Counted from the first letter of the stretch, positions 53,602 to 62,501 are shown. The stretch is DNA of 64,000 nucleotides from Hymenobacter puniceus (GCF_014333525.1 NZ_JACSCX010000003.1:248001-312000); one strand, 5' to 3'. Numbers and translations: made by a program. Notes: generated by a model not told the origin, from the letters alone.

Positions 53602-53705
53602 GGCACCCTGAAAACGGTTTTCGGGACGGTATGCGGGCGGCGCCTGCCGGAGCCAAACGTGTATCGTTCCGGAAACTAGCATAGGTTCGCTACCTCCAAC
53701 AGCGA

Positions 53706-53750
53706 AGCGGAGAAGCGGGCTTGGCGGCCGGAGCTTCTCCGCTTTTTTTT
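53706..53750 (+). terminator. Terminator of asnA
   Basis: AGCGGAGAAGC and GCTTCTCCGCT arms with a 16-base loop and a run of eight T. Confidence 0.92.
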
Positions 53751-53990
53751 ATGGCCAGGAGCATTGTTTCGGCTATTTGGTTTCCTTTTGAACACCAGAT
53801 GCCCACCAGCATCCAATGCGCATACAGCAGCTTCAAATAGCGTTTGGCGGTCTGTCTGGCGAGCGGCTTCAAGTTGCTGGAAACCACATTGGCACCATGC
53901 TTGCCAAAGCCTCGTCAGACGCTTGGCAGTGGCTGCGGCTTTTGTCTGGAGGCGTCGTCCAAACGGCATTCATCTCTTAGCCCATTCCCT
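53751..53990. other. Intergenic, no gene supported
   Basis: Frames on both strands exist here, but codon bias is poor and no family is recognisable. It should hold the promoter of the small charged protein. I found no good TAnnTTTG. Confidence 0.5.
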
Positions 53991-54341
53991 ATGAAAACGC
54001 TGCTGCTCTCATTTGCTGCCGCGGTACTGCTGGCCACTTCCGCCACCGCCGCGCCTTTCGCCTCCCGTTCCGATGACGACCGTTGGGAACGGAAGTATGA
54101 GCGTGACCATGACCACGACAAAGGCTCCAAAAAGGATAAGCGCTACGGCAAGAAGGACAAAGACAAGAAGTACCAGGACCGCCGCGACTACGACAACCGC
54201 CGTGACGACAAGTGCCAGCGCGACGGCCGCTACTCCCGTGACGAGCAAAACCGCCGTAACGATGGCTACGGCTACGGAAACCGCCGCCGAGAGCCGGCAC
54301 CTGTGCTAAAGCGTTTTCCCGGCGGAATACTGGGACAATAA
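53991..54341 (+). CDS. Small exported, highly charged protein
   Basis: 116 residues from ATG 53991, which opens a signal peptide (LLLSFAAAVLLATSATAAP). The mature part is about half Asp, Lys, Arg and Glu in mixed-charge runs such as DDDRWERKYERDHDHD and KKDKRYGKKDKDKK, then YDNRRDD and a Gly/Tyr/Arg stretch, ending VLKRFPGGILGQ. Such proteins are probably disordered periplasmic or surface polyampholytes. Function unknown; no family recognised. Confidence 0.7.
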   Translation: MKTLLLSFAAAVLLATSATAAPFASRSDDDRWERKYERDHDHDKGSKKDKRYGKKDKDKKYQDRRDYDNRRDDKCQRDGRYSRDEQNRRNDGYGYGNRRREPAPVLKRFPGGILGQ

Positions 54342-54365
54342 ATTCCTTTTCTGAAGTGCATAATG

Positions 54366-54411
54366 AAACACCAGCCCCCGCATCAATCTGATACGGGGGC
54401 TGGTGTTTTGG
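54366..54411 (+). terminator. Intrinsic terminator
   Basis: AAACACCAGCCCCCG and CGGGGGCTGGTGTTT arms, 13-base loop, TTTT. Confidence 0.9.
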
Positions 54412-54699
54412 TGCCAGCTGACTTATGGTGTTGGGGCAGGTGCACCGTAGTGGCTTTTTCCGGCCAAAAGAGTATTCTCCCGCTAGCCTAGCTTTTTCAG
54501 CAGTCTTGGAAGGGTGTGCTTTTTCGCTTTCACTATAAGCTGGCCAGAAGAAAGCCGGAGGCGCAGCCCGTTGGCCGCTTTGCTTGGTTCTCTTTGCAAG
54601 TAAGTATCTTCATCTGGAGAGAAGCTGCCGGGTGCACCAGAGGCGCTTTGTTCTTTTCTTGTTTTGGCTTTATCCACCACCTCTAACTTCCAACGTGCC
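54412..54699. other. Intergenic, nothing recognised
   Basis: No frame with genomic codon bias. A minus-strand frame crosses into the cupin gene as an antisense shadow. Confidence 0.5.
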
Positions 54700-55077
54700 A
54701 TGTCACAGCCAGATTCTCTTATGGGCCCTATAAAAGACGCCGACCACCGGGTGGTGGGCAGCGTTGCCATCGACATGGTGCGCACCGGCGCCGCGCGGGT
54801 GAAGCGGGTGGTATATCCGGTGGGCTTCCGGTGGTCGAAGGACATGCAGCCGGTGGTGGGCACCGCGCTGTGCCAGCACGCGCACGTAGGGTTTCTGGCC
54901 CGGGGCGAGTTTCATATCCAGTACGCCGATGGGCAAGTAGAGCAGTTCGTGGCCCCGCAGGTGGTGGCCATTGCGCCCGGCCACGACGGCTGGGTGATAG
55001 GTGAGGAGCCCGCTGTACTTATTGAGTTCGACTTTGAGGGTGAAACCGTGCAACGTCTGGGGCTAGCGGGGCGGTAG
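54700..55077 (+). CDS. Small cupin domain protein
   Basis: 125 residues from ATG 54700. The middle region LCQHAHVGFLARGEFHIQYADGQVEQFVAPQVVAIAPGHDGWVIGEEPAVLIEFDF has the two cupin strand motifs, with His in CQHAH, the small turn GEFH, and P-x-H in APGHD. Single-domain cupins bind a metal and a small ligand or act as isomerases or dioxygenases; this one has no specific assignment. Confidence 0.78.
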   Translation: MSQPDSLMGPIKDADHRVVGSVAIDMVRTGAARVKRVVYPVGFRWSKDMQPVVGTALCQHAHVGFLARGEFHIQYADGQVEQFVAPQVVAIAPGHDGWVIGEEPAVLIEFDFEGETVQRLGLAGR

Positions 55078-55189
55078 CCGCTGCGCCATGGTGTAGTGGG
55101 CTGTGGCGGCAAAGCCAAAATCGTGTGGCAACCAATATCCGGCCGGATAGTACAATCAGCAACCATTTCACCTATTTTACTGCATTCCT

Positions 55190-55531
55190 ATGGCTGCCAC
55201 CGCCTCCAACGACATTCACGCCGATTTCAAGAAAGACGTAAACATGACTGCCACTGAACTGGAAAAGTGGCTGAAAACTGAGGAGTCGAAATCCGTAGGC
55301 CAGGACAGCGGCGATGGTAGCAGCATCGGCCACCACTCCGGCGAGCAGATTGTGAAAATTCTGCGCAAAAAGAAAGATGAGCTGACCGAGGCCGACGAAG
55401 AGCACATGCACAAAGTGCACAGCTACATAAGCCGCCATTCGGCCCAAGGCCCCCACGACAAAAAAGACGTAGAAACGTCACGCTGGCGCTATTCGCTGAT
55501 GAACTGGGGCCACGACCCACTGAAGAAGTAG
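55190..55531 (+). CDS. DUF3140 domain-containing protein
   Basis: 113 residues, highly charged. NMTATELEKWLKTEESKSVGQ, then HHSGEQIVKILRKKKDELTEADEEHMHKVHSYISRH and SRWRYSLMNWGHDP, are the conserved parts of DUF3140, a small soluble family found widely in bacteria and some fungi. The tail DPLKK is typical. Function unknown, possibly DNA-associated. Single gene followed by a terminator. Confidence 0.9.
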   Translation: MAATASNDIHADFKKDVNMTATELEKWLKTEESKSVGQDSGDGSSIGHHSGEQIVKILRKKKDELTEADEEHMHKVHSYISRHSAQGPHDKKDVETSRWRYSLMNWGHDPLKK

Positions 55532-55560
55532 TTGGTTGCCGAAAGGCACTGCTGCCCGGA

Positions 55561-55592
55561 AAGCCGCCACCTTTGGGTGGCGGCTTTTTTTG
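55561..55592 (+). terminator. Intrinsic terminator
   Basis: AAGCCGCCACC and GGTGGCGGCTT arms (3-base loop) and a T run. Confidence 0.9.
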
Positions 55593-55719
55593 TGCTGGCA
55601 GGAGTAGCCCGCGTAAAGTGCCCGCTGAGAGGCAGCCTATCCCGGCGGGAGCCGTACACAGAGGGCTGCTATAAACTGCCGTTGTTCTCTGGTTTTCGCT
55701 TCTGTTTTCTGATTTTGCT

Positions 55720-57315
55720 ATGACTATTTCCGCTGTTCCACTCCACCAGGCCACCTTCCATAATTCCTTTGTAGACGAGCTGCGTGGCGACAAGCTGCTC
55801 GATAACAGCCCCCGCCAAGTTCCCGGCTACCACTATTCGCGCACGGCGCCTACCGTCGTTCCTGATCCGCACCTGCTGGCGTGGTCCGAGGAAATGGCGG
55901 CGTTTCTGGGCGTGGCGCGGCCTCCAGAGCGCGGCCCTGGGGCTGATATACTGGCCGGCAACCTCGTCACGGAAACTATGAAGCCCTTCGCGGCGCGCTA
56001 CGGCGGACACCAGTTTGGCAGCTGGGCCGGCCAGCTCGGCGACGGCCGGGCCATGAGCTTGGGCGAGCTGACCGCCACCGATGGCACGCCGTGGGAATTG
56101 CAGCTGAAAGGAGCGGGCCCCACGCCTTACTCGCGCCGCGCCGATGGCCGGGCGGTGCTGCGCTCCTCGGTGCGGGAGTTTCTGTGCTCGGAAGCCATGC
56201 ATCACCTGGGCGTGCCCACCACCCGCGCCCTCAGCCTAGCCGCCACCGGTGACCAGGTGGTGCGCGACATGTTCTACGATGGCAACGCCCGACCCGAGCC
56301 CGGCGCTGTGGTGGCGCGGGTGGCGCCCACGTTTGTGCGCTTCGGTAGCTTTCAGCTGCTGGCTGCCCTCGGCGAAATCGACAACCTGCAGGCTCTGGCC
56401 GATTACGTACTTCGGCGGTATTTCCCGGAGCTGGGCGCGCCCTCGCCGGAGGTGTATGTGCGCTGGTTTGTCGAGGTGTGCCGCCGCACGGCCGTAATGG
56501 TGGCGCACTGGCAGTCGGTGGGCTTCGTGCACGGCGTGCTCAACACCGACAACATGAGCATCCTGGGCCTCACTATCGACTACGGCCCCTACGGCTGGCT
56601 GGAACCCTACGACCCCGACTGGACGCCCAACACCACCGACTTCGGCGGCCGGCGCTACGCCTTTGGGCAGCAGCCCCGGATAGGGCTCTGGAACCTGATG
56701 GCGCTGGCCCAGGCCCTGGGGCCGCTGCTGCCCGACCCGCAGGTATTGCGCCCGTTGCTGGATGAGTACGCCGCCACCTTCAACGCCACCTACCGCCAGC
56801 TGATGGCCCGCAAACTCGGCCTGGCCACACTTTCCGAACCAGACTACGCGCTGCTGGAAGCCCTGCCGGCCGCCCTGCAAGCTGCTGAGGCAGACATGAC
56901 GTTGTTTTTCCGGGGCTTGTCTGAGGCCGTGCCAGCTTTGCTGCAAGGCAATGAGCAGGAAGCCACCGATACGCTGCTGACGGATGCCTGCTACACCGCG
57001 CCCAACACCGCCGAGCACGCACTGCTGCGGGCGTGGCTGGCGCAGTATGTGCAGCGCCTGCGCCAGGAAATTCCTGAGCCGGCCGCAATCCGGGAAAATA
57101 TGCTGGCTGCCAACCCCAAATACGTGTTGCGCAACTACCTGGCCCAGCAGGTTATCGAAGCAGCAGAAGCCGGTGACCTGGTGCCATTGCACCGGCTGCA
57201 GCAAGTCCTTAAAACCCCTTTCACCGAGCAGCCCGGCCACGACGACCTGGCGGCCAAACGGCCCGAGTGGGCCCGCGACAAACCCGGCAGTGCCACGCTG
57301 TCGTGCAGTTCCTGA
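55720..57315 (+). CDS. selO: SelO family protein adenylyltransferase
   Basis: 531 residues. Conserved SelO/YdiU blocks: FAARYGGHQFGSWAGQLGDGRA, WELQLKGAGPTPYSRRADGRAVLRSSVREFLCSEAM, VPTTRALSL, HGVLNTDNMSILGLTIDYGPYGWLEPYDP. It is a pseudokinase with ATP bound in reverse that transfers AMP to Ser, Thr or Tyr of proteins, linked to redox homeostasis. The C-terminus is SCSS: the conserved CSS takes the place of the Sec-Ser-Ser found in animal SelO. Slightly longer than E. coli YdiU (478). Confidence 0.94.
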   Translation: MTISAVPLHQATFHNSFVDELRGDKLLDNSPRQVPGYHYSRTAPTVVPDPHLLAWSEEMAAFLGVARPPERGPGADILAGNLVTETMKPFAARYGGHQFGSWAGQLGDGRAMSLGELTATDGTPWELQLKGAGPTPYSRRADGRAVLRSSVREFLCSEAMHHLGVPTTRALSLAATGDQVVRDMFYDGNARPEPGAVVARVAPTFVRFGSFQLLAALGEIDNLQALADYVLRRYFPELGAPSPEVYVRWFVEVCRRTAVMVAHWQSVGFVHGVLNTDNMSILGLTIDYGPYGWLEPYDPDWTPNTTDFGGRRYAFGQQPRIGLWNLMALAQALGPLLPDPQVLRPLLDEYAATFNATYRQLMARKLGLATLSEPDYALLEALPAALQAAEADMTLFFRGLSEAVPALLQGNEQEATDTLLTDACYTAPNTAEHALLRAWLAQYVQRLRQEIPEPAAIRENMLAANPKYVLRNYLAQQVIEAAEAGDLVPLHRLQQVLKTPFTEQPGHDDLAAKRPEWARDKPGSATLSCSS

Positions 57316-57369
57316 GCGTACATGCCTGCTGCGTCGCCTCACCAAGCCGCCACCGGAATGAATCTGCCA

Positions 57370-57415
57370 CGGGGTAGCACCACGGATAGCCAGAGAGGCG
57401 CCGGGTGCTACCCCG
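57370..57415. repeat. 12-bp inverted repeat
   Basis: CGGGGTAGCACC (57370-57381) and GGTGCTACCCCG (57404-57415) around a 22-base loop, in the selO-NCS1 gap. No T-tract. Confidence 0.7.
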
Positions 57416-57516
57416 TAGCAGTATAGAAAGGCTGCAGAGCACGGAGAGTAGAAAGCTGAATTTCTGGTTTTTACTGCTAGCTTACCTGGCGTCTTGTCAA
57501 CCAGCGCGCCACTGCT

Positions 57517-59040
57517 ATGCACTCTGCCTCTCAACCACTATCCGACGCCCAGGCCGAAGGACTGATCAGCGAAGATCTGGCCCCAACTCCGGCCGCCGGC
57601 CGCACCTGGACCACCGCCAACTACGCGGCCCTCTGGATCAGCATGAGCTTGTGCATTCCCACATACATGCTGGCCAGCTCCCTGATTGAGGGCGGCATGA
57701 ACTGGTGGCAGGCCCTGCTGACCATCTTTCTCGGCAATACGGTAGTGCTGGTGCCCATGCTGCTCAACGGCCACGCCGGGGCCAAGTATGGCATTCCGTT
57801 TCCGGTGTTTGCGCGCGCCAGCTTTGGGGTGCGCGGGGCCAACGTGCCGGCCCTGTTGCGAGCCATCATTGCCTGCGGCTGGTTTGGTATCCAGACCTGG
57901 ATTGGTGGGTATGCCCTCTATCAGATGGCGGTGCTGTGGTTGCCGGGCCTAAGGCAGCTGCCCACGGTGTTTCCGGCCAACTGGGGGCTGGCTACGGGCC
58001 CGGCCATTACGTTTGTGCTGTTCTGGGCGCTGAATATGTACGTGGTGTATCTGGGCGTAGACAGCATCCGGAAGCTGCTGGTGTTCAAGGCGTTTTTCCT
58101 GCCGCTGGCGGCCGTGGCGCTGCTGTGGTGGGCCATTGCGGCCGGCAACGGGCTGGGTCCTATCCTGGCGCAGCCCGATAAGTTTGCGTCGTCGGCCGAG
58201 TTTTGGGCGTTATTCTTCCCCTCACTCACCGGCATGGTAGGTTTCTGGGCCACGTTGTCGCTCAACATCCCCGACTTCACGCGCTACGCCGTGAGCCAGC
58301 GGGCCCAGGTGCTGGGCCAGGCCCTCGGACTGCCCACGTCCATGACGCTGTTTTCATTTGTGGGCGTGGTAGTTACGTCGGCCACGCTCGTTATCTACGG
58401 CCAAACCATCTGGGACCCAGTGGTGCTGGCCGGGCGGTTTGAAAGCCGGGTGCTGGTGAGCGTGGCCATGCTGGCCGTGGCGCTTTCCACGCTGGCTACC
58501 AACATTGCCGCCAACATCGTCAGCCCCGCCAACGACTTCGCCAACCTTTCACCGGCCCGTATCAGCTTCAAAACCGGCGGCTACATCACGGGCGTTATTG
58601 GCCTGCTGATTTTTCCATGGAAGCTGATTGCCGACCCTTCCGGCTACATTTTTACGTGGCTGGTGGGCTATTCGGCGCTGCTGGGGCCCATCGGCGGCAT
58701 CATGATTGCCGACTACTACCTGCTTCGGCATCAGCAACTGGACGTGCCCGACCTCTACCGCCGACAGGGCCGCTACACCTACCGCAACGGCATCAACTAC
58801 GCGGCTATGGTGGCGCTGGCGGTTGGCATTGCCCCCAACATTCCGGGCTTTCTGCAGGCTGTAGGTGCGGTGGCGCCCGGCACTGTTTGGCCCTGGCTAT
58901 CAGGGCTCTATAGCTACGCCTGGTTTGTAGGGTTTGGTCTGGCGGGTGGGCTGTATGTGCTGCTGATGCGGCTGCAGGCACAGCCTGCAACCCCCGCGCC
59001 GTTGGTATCGGTTGGGGTCGGGGAGAAGCTTGTTGGGTAG
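57517..59040 (+). CDS. NCS1 family nucleobase:cation symporter
   Basis: 507 residues, about twelve membrane helices. The signature region TTANYAALWISMSLCIPTYMLASSLIEGGMNW, then YGIPFPVFARASFGVRGANVPALLRAIIACGWFGIQTWIGG, is classic for the NCS1 (PucI/Mhp1/Fcy) family, which imports allantoin, hydantoins, uracil, cytosine or thiamine precursors with Na+ or H+. NIPDFTRYAVSQRAQ in the middle is also conserved. No catabolic gene is adjacent, so the substrate is not settled. Confidence 0.93.
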   Translation: MHSASQPLSDAQAEGLISEDLAPTPAAGRTWTTANYAALWISMSLCIPTYMLASSLIEGGMNWWQALLTIFLGNTVVLVPMLLNGHAGAKYGIPFPVFARASFGVRGANVPALLRAIIACGWFGIQTWIGGYALYQMAVLWLPGLRQLPTVFPANWGLATGPAITFVLFWALNMYVVYLGVDSIRKLLVFKAFFLPLAAVALLWWAIAAGNGLGPILAQPDKFASSAEFWALFFPSLTGMVGFWATLSLNIPDFTRYAVSQRAQVLGQALGLPTSMTLFSFVGVVVTSATLVIYGQTIWDPVVLAGRFESRVLVSVAMLAVALSTLATNIAANIVSPANDFANLSPARISFKTGGYITGVIGLLIFPWKLIADPSGYIFTWLVGYSALLGPIGGIMIADYYLLRHQQLDVPDLYRRQGRYTYRNGINYAAMVALAVGIAPNIPGFLQAVGAVAPGTVWPWLSGLYSYAWFVGFGLAGGLYVLLMRLQAQPATPAPLVSVGVGEKLVG

Positions 59041-59226
59041 AACACCAGCGCCGGTCCGACGCTGTAGGCCTCCGACCGTTTGCTGTTGGCTGACGTTGTT
59101 TCGTCTTCGATTCGCCGAACTGGTAGCACGACAGGCAGCCGAAATCCAACGGGCTGTCGGTTGGACCTGCGCTAGACAGGGGGAATTTCGGCTATTTGTT
59201 CCTGCCGCATTGCCGACCTTTGGGGC

Positions 59227-60549
59227 ATGCATACCCTTGAAGAGCTGCGCCGCGGCCAACTGGCCGGCGTCCGGCGCCTCGACCTCTCAGAGAACCTGAC
59301 CGAGTTTCCCCGCGAGATTTTCACGCTGGCTGAAACGCTGGAAGTTCTCAACCTGTCGGGCAACGCGCTAACAGCGCTGCCTCCGGATTTCAGCCGCCTG
59401 CGCCATCTGCGCATCCTGTTCTGCTCCGACAACCAATTCACGAGCGTACCCGAAGTGCTGGGCGAATGCCCGCAGCTGAGCATGATTGGGTTCAAAGCCA
59501 ACCAAATTCGTACGCTGCCCGGCGCGGCGCTGCCGCCGGCGCTGCAGTGGCTGATCCTCACCGACAATCAACTGGAAGCCCTGCCGCTTGAAATCGGCAA
59601 CTGCCAGCACCTGCAGAAGCTGATGCTGGCCGGCAACCACCTCATGGAGCTGCCTGAAACTCTGGCCCGGTGCACCAATCTGGAGCTGTTGCGGCTGGCC
59701 GCTAACCGCCTTGCCGGGTTGCCGGAGTGGCTGTTGGCGCTGCCGCGCTTGTCGTGGCTGGCTTATGCGGGCAATCCGTTCAGCGAGGCTGCCGAAGCAG
59801 CGGCTTTGGCGCAGCACCCCATCGGCAGCATTGCCTGGGACACCCTGACGCTGGGCCGGCAGCTGGGCGAAGGCGCTTCCGGCGTGATTTCGCAGGCCCG
59901 CTGGCAGCCGGGCGGCGCGCAGTTGGCTCGGGAAGTAGCCGTGAAAGTGTTCAAAGGTGCCGTAACGAGTGACGGCCTGACGCACAGCGAAATGGTGGCC
60001 TGCATCAGCGCGGGTCGCCACGCTAATCTGGTGCCCGTGGATGGGCGTCTCACGGGCCACCCGGCCGGCGCCGAAGGGCTGGTGCTGGAGCTGATTCCGC
60101 CGGAGTTTACTAACCTGGCCGGCCCGCCTAGCTTCGCCACCTGCACCCGCGACGTGTACGCGCCCGGCACCACGTTCACGCTGCCGGCCGTGCTGCGCCT
60201 CACGCACGGCATTGCGTCGGCCGTGGCGCACCTGCACAGCCGCGGCATCCTGCACGGCGACCTATACGCCCACAACATCCTGCATACCAGCACCGGCGCA
60301 GCTCTGCTCAGCGACTTCGGCGCGGCCTGTTTCTTCGCGCCCCAGGCGGCTGCGGCGCGGCAACTGCAGCAGCTGGAGGCGCGGGCTTTCGGGTGTTTGC
60401 TGGAAGAAATGATGGCCCACTGCACCGCGCCTACCGATGATGCCACACTGCAGCGTCTGCAGCAGCTCCGCGACCAGTGCCTGCAGCCGGCAGTAACGCG
60501 CCGGCCGCTGTTTGCTGAACTAGCGGCGGCGCTGAGTGAGTTACAGTAA
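59227..60549 (+). CDS. LRR-containing protein kinase
   Basis: 440 residues. Residues 15-185 hold about seven leucine-rich repeats of the short PxxIxxLxxLxxLxLxxNxL type (LEVLNLSGNALTALPPDF, LQWLILTDNQLEALPLEI, LELLRLAANRLAGLPEWL). Residues 207-440 form a small protein kinase: Gly-rich loop GEGASG (214-219), Lys240 in VAVKVFK, His343-Gly344-Asp345 in place of HRD (HGDLYAHN), Asn350 and Asp363-Phe-Gly. HGD instead of HRD makes it a non-RD kinase. No signal peptide or membrane segment is seen. The domain order LRR then kinase in one cytosolic chain is uncommon in bacteria. The target is unknown. Confidence 0.9.
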   Translation: MHTLEELRRGQLAGVRRLDLSENLTEFPREIFTLAETLEVLNLSGNALTALPPDFSRLRHLRILFCSDNQFTSVPEVLGECPQLSMIGFKANQIRTLPGAALPPALQWLILTDNQLEALPLEIGNCQHLQKLMLAGNHLMELPETLARCTNLELLRLAANRLAGLPEWLLALPRLSWLAYAGNPFSEAAEAAALAQHPIGSIAWDTLTLGRQLGEGASGVISQARWQPGGAQLAREVAVKVFKGAVTSDGLTHSEMVACISAGRHANLVPVDGRLTGHPAGAEGLVLELIPPEFTNLAGPPSFATCTRDVYAPGTTFTLPAVLRLTHGIASAVAHLHSRGILHGDLYAHNILHTSTGAALLSDFGAACFFAPQAAAARQLQQLEARAFGCLLEEMMAHCTAPTDDATLQRLQQLRDQCLQPAVTRRPLFAELAAALSELQ

Positions 60550-60565
60550 AGCAGTGCACACTCCG

Positions 60566-60669
60566 ATCCGACGGCGGTAGCCGTCTGACCGGTTGCCGTA
60601 TGCGCCGCTCAAACAACGTCGTACTAACGTCAGCCCGCGGCAACCGGTCGGACAGCTACCGCTGTCGGA
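60566..60669. repeat. Inverted repeat with inner palindrome
   Basis: Left TCCGACGGCGGTAGCCGTCT plus GACCGGTTGCCG (60566-60598) and right CGGCAACCGGTC plus GGACAGCTACCGCTGTCGGA (60638-60669). Each half is itself nearly palindromic around GGTAGC or GCTACC. Lies between the LRR kinase and msrB. Confidence 0.8.
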
Positions 60670-60711
60670 CCGGGAGGTTCAACACTCAGCACTCAACCAT
60701 CACCCCATATC

Positions 60712-61185
60712 ATGCTGCGCTGGAAAGATGTGCTGATTTTTGCCCGCTACGCCAACCCCGAGCCGCCGCGGCGGGTGGAGCACACTGAAACCGAGTGGCA
60801 GCAGCGCCTAACGCCCGCCCAATACGCCGTGCTGCGGGGCCGCGCCACTGAGCCGCCCTACCGCAACGCCTACTGCCGCGCCTACGAACCCGGCCACTAC
60901 CACTGCGCCGGCTGCCACAGCCTGCTCTTCGACTCGGCCACCAAGTACCACGCTATTTCCGGCTGGCCCAGCTTCATGCAGCCCGCTACGCCCGCCGCCA
61001 TCCGCTACCTCCCCGACGACAGCCACCACATGCAGCGCATTGAGGTCCGCTGCAACGTGTGCGGCGGCCACCTCGGCCACGTCTTTCCCGATGGGCCGGC
61101 CCCGGCCGGTTTGCGCTACTGCATCAACTCGGTGAGCCTGGTGCTGGCCCCGGCGGCAGCGCCTGTTGCAGGAGCCGACGACTGA
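60712..61185 (+). CDS. msrB: Peptide-methionine (R)-S-oxide reductase
   Basis: 157 residues. Zinc cysteines Cys65/Cys68 (CAGC) and Cys114/Cys117 (CNVCGG), the SGWPSF motif (83-88), HLGHVFPDG and the catalytic Cys137 in RYCINSVSL are all present. It reduces methionine-R-sulfoxide in proteins. The N-terminal WKDVLIFARYANPEPPRRVEHTE is typical for the Bacteroidota form. It shares a unit with the HipA-like kinase, 78 bases downstream. Confidence 0.95.
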   Translation: MLRWKDVLIFARYANPEPPRRVEHTETEWQQRLTPAQYAVLRGRATEPPYRNAYCRAYEPGHYHCAGCHSLLFDSATKYHAISGWPSFMQPATPAAIRYLPDDSHHMQRIEVRCNVCGGHLGHVFPDGPAPAGLRYCINSVSLVLAPAAAPVAGADD

Positions 61186-61263
61186 AAGGCTGCCTCAACC
61201 CGCCACTTTGTGCGCCATTTGTGCGTCCTTTGCGCCCCAACCCGCTTAGACCCCCAACGCTGT

Positions 61264-62058
61264 ATGCTGGCAAGTGACCTTTCGCTTAGAACCGTTGACG
61301 TGACGCGCTACGTGACCCCGCTCCGCGAAGGCGGCTCCTTGCCGGCACTGGTAGAAGCCGACGACGGCTTTCTGTACGTGGTGAAATTCCGCGGCGCGGG
61401 GCAGGGGCCCAAGGCTTTGGTAGCCGAGCTAATTGTGGGTGAGCTGGCCCGCGCGCTGGGGTTGAATCTGCCCGAGCTGGTATTTATCCGCCTCGATGAA
61501 GCATTTGGCCGCACCGAGCCCGACGAGGAAATACAGGATCTGCTGCGCGCCAGCACCGGCCTCAACTTGGCCCTGCACTACCTGGCCCGCGCCAGCACCT
61601 TCGATCCGCTGGTGACGACGGTGGATTCGCGCCTGGCTTCGCAGGTGGTGTGGCTTGATGCGTTTACGCTGAACGTGGACCGCACGGCCCGCAACACCAA
61701 CCTGCTGCTTTGGAACAAAGAACTGTGGCTGATTGACCACGGCGCGGCCCTTTACGTGCACCACACCGCCCCCAACTGGGCCGAGCAAACCAAGCCGCGC
61801 GCCTTTCCGCAGGTGAAAGACCACGTGCTGCTGCCCCAGGCTTCGGAACTGGCCGCCGTCGATGCCGAGGGCCGTGCCCGCCTCACGCCAGAGGTGCTGC
61901 GCGCCATCGTGGCCTTGGTGCCCGACGAGTGGCTGCTGGAACCGGAACGCACCGCCGGGCAGCAGCGGGACGCCTATGTGCAGTTCCTCCAGAATCGGCT
62001 GTCCGCATCAGAAACCTTTGTTCAGGAAGCCAATGCTGCCCGAGAAGCACTTGTTTGA
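61264..62058 (+). CDS. HipA-like kinase family protein
   Basis: 264 residues from ATG 61264. The fold core is HipA-like and short: FLYVVKFRGAGQGPKALVAELIVGELARALGL (ATP-binding Lys), LASQVVWLDAFTLNVDRTARNTNLLLW with the Asp/Asn catalytic pair, and LWLIDHGAALY with the metal Asp. There is no HipB antitoxin next to it. It overlaps by 26 bases the DUF3037 gene, the partner with which this kinase family is regularly coupled. A housekeeping rather than toxin role is likely but unproven. Confidence 0.88.
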   Translation: MLASDLSLRTVDVTRYVTPLREGGSLPALVEADDGFLYVVKFRGAGQGPKALVAELIVGELARALGLNLPELVFIRLDEAFGRTEPDEEIQDLLRASTGLNLALHYLARASTFDPLVTTVDSRLASQVVWLDAFTLNVDRTARNTNLLLWNKELWLIDHGAALYVHHTAPNWAEQTKPRAFPQVKDHVLLPQASELAAVDAEGRARLTPEVLRAIVALVPDEWLLEPERTAGQQRDAYVQFLQNRLSASETFVQEANAAREALV

Positions 62059-62422
62059 GTATGCCGTGCTGCGCGTGGTACCGCGCGTAGAGCGGGAAGA
62101 ATTCTGCAACATCGGGGTGGTGCTGTACTGCCGCCCGCTGGGGTTTCTGCAGTGCCGCTTCCACCTCGACGAAGCCCGCCTGCGCGCCCTCGGCGGCCCC
62201 GACCTCGACTTGGAGGAGCTGCAGGCGCGCCTCGGGGCCTTTGCGCGGATCTGTGAGGGCCGCCGCCAGGGCGGGCCTATCGGGCAGTTTGGGGTGGCTG
62301 AACGGTTCCGCTGGCTTACGGCTACGCGCAGCACCGTGCTGCAAACCTCCGCCGTGCACCCCGGCCTCTGCCACGACCCCGCCGCTACGCTGGAATATCT
62401 TTTCGGGCAGTTGGTAGGCTAG
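62033..62422 (+). CDS. DUF3037 domain-containing protein
   Basis: 129 residues from ATG 62033 (LPEKHLFEYAVLRVVPRVEREEFCNIGVVLYCRPLGFLQCRFHLD), the standard DUF3037 start. The C-terminal FRWLTATRSTVLQTSAVHPGLCHDPAATLEYLF is also conserved. It starts inside the end of the HipA-like kinase gene, so the two are translationally coupled. Family of unknown function, found paired with HipA-like kinases in many bacteria. Confidence 0.9.
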   Translation: MLPEKHLFEYAVLRVVPRVEREEFCNIGVVLYCRPLGFLQCRFHLDEARLRALGGPDLDLEELQARLGAFARICEGRRQGGPIGQFGVAERFRWLTATRSTVLQTSAVHPGLCHDPAATLEYLFGQLVG

Positions 62423-62435
62423 CACCCAACAGACT

Positions 62436-62501
62436 GAAGCGGCGCTTTATTTGCCGGACGACACCTATAAGGAGAATGCCGGGCAAACGAAGCGCCGCTT
62501 C
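62436..62501. terminator. Long hairpin between convergent genes
   Basis: GAAGCGGCGCTTTATTTGCCGG and CCGGGCAAACGAAGCGCCGCTTC form an imperfect 20-bp stem. No strong T-tract is seen on either side, so termination efficiency is uncertain. Confidence 0.6.

Noticed and set aside
53676-53969. 97-codon minus-strand frame
   Set aside because: It crosses the asnA terminator hairpin, has odd codon use and matches no family.
54483-54863. 126-codon minus-strand frame
   Set aside because: Partly antisense to the cupin gene; no coding bias in the rest.
56236-57534. 432-codon minus-strand frame
   Set aside because: Antisense to selO; composition is typical of a GC-rich shadow and no family is recognisable.
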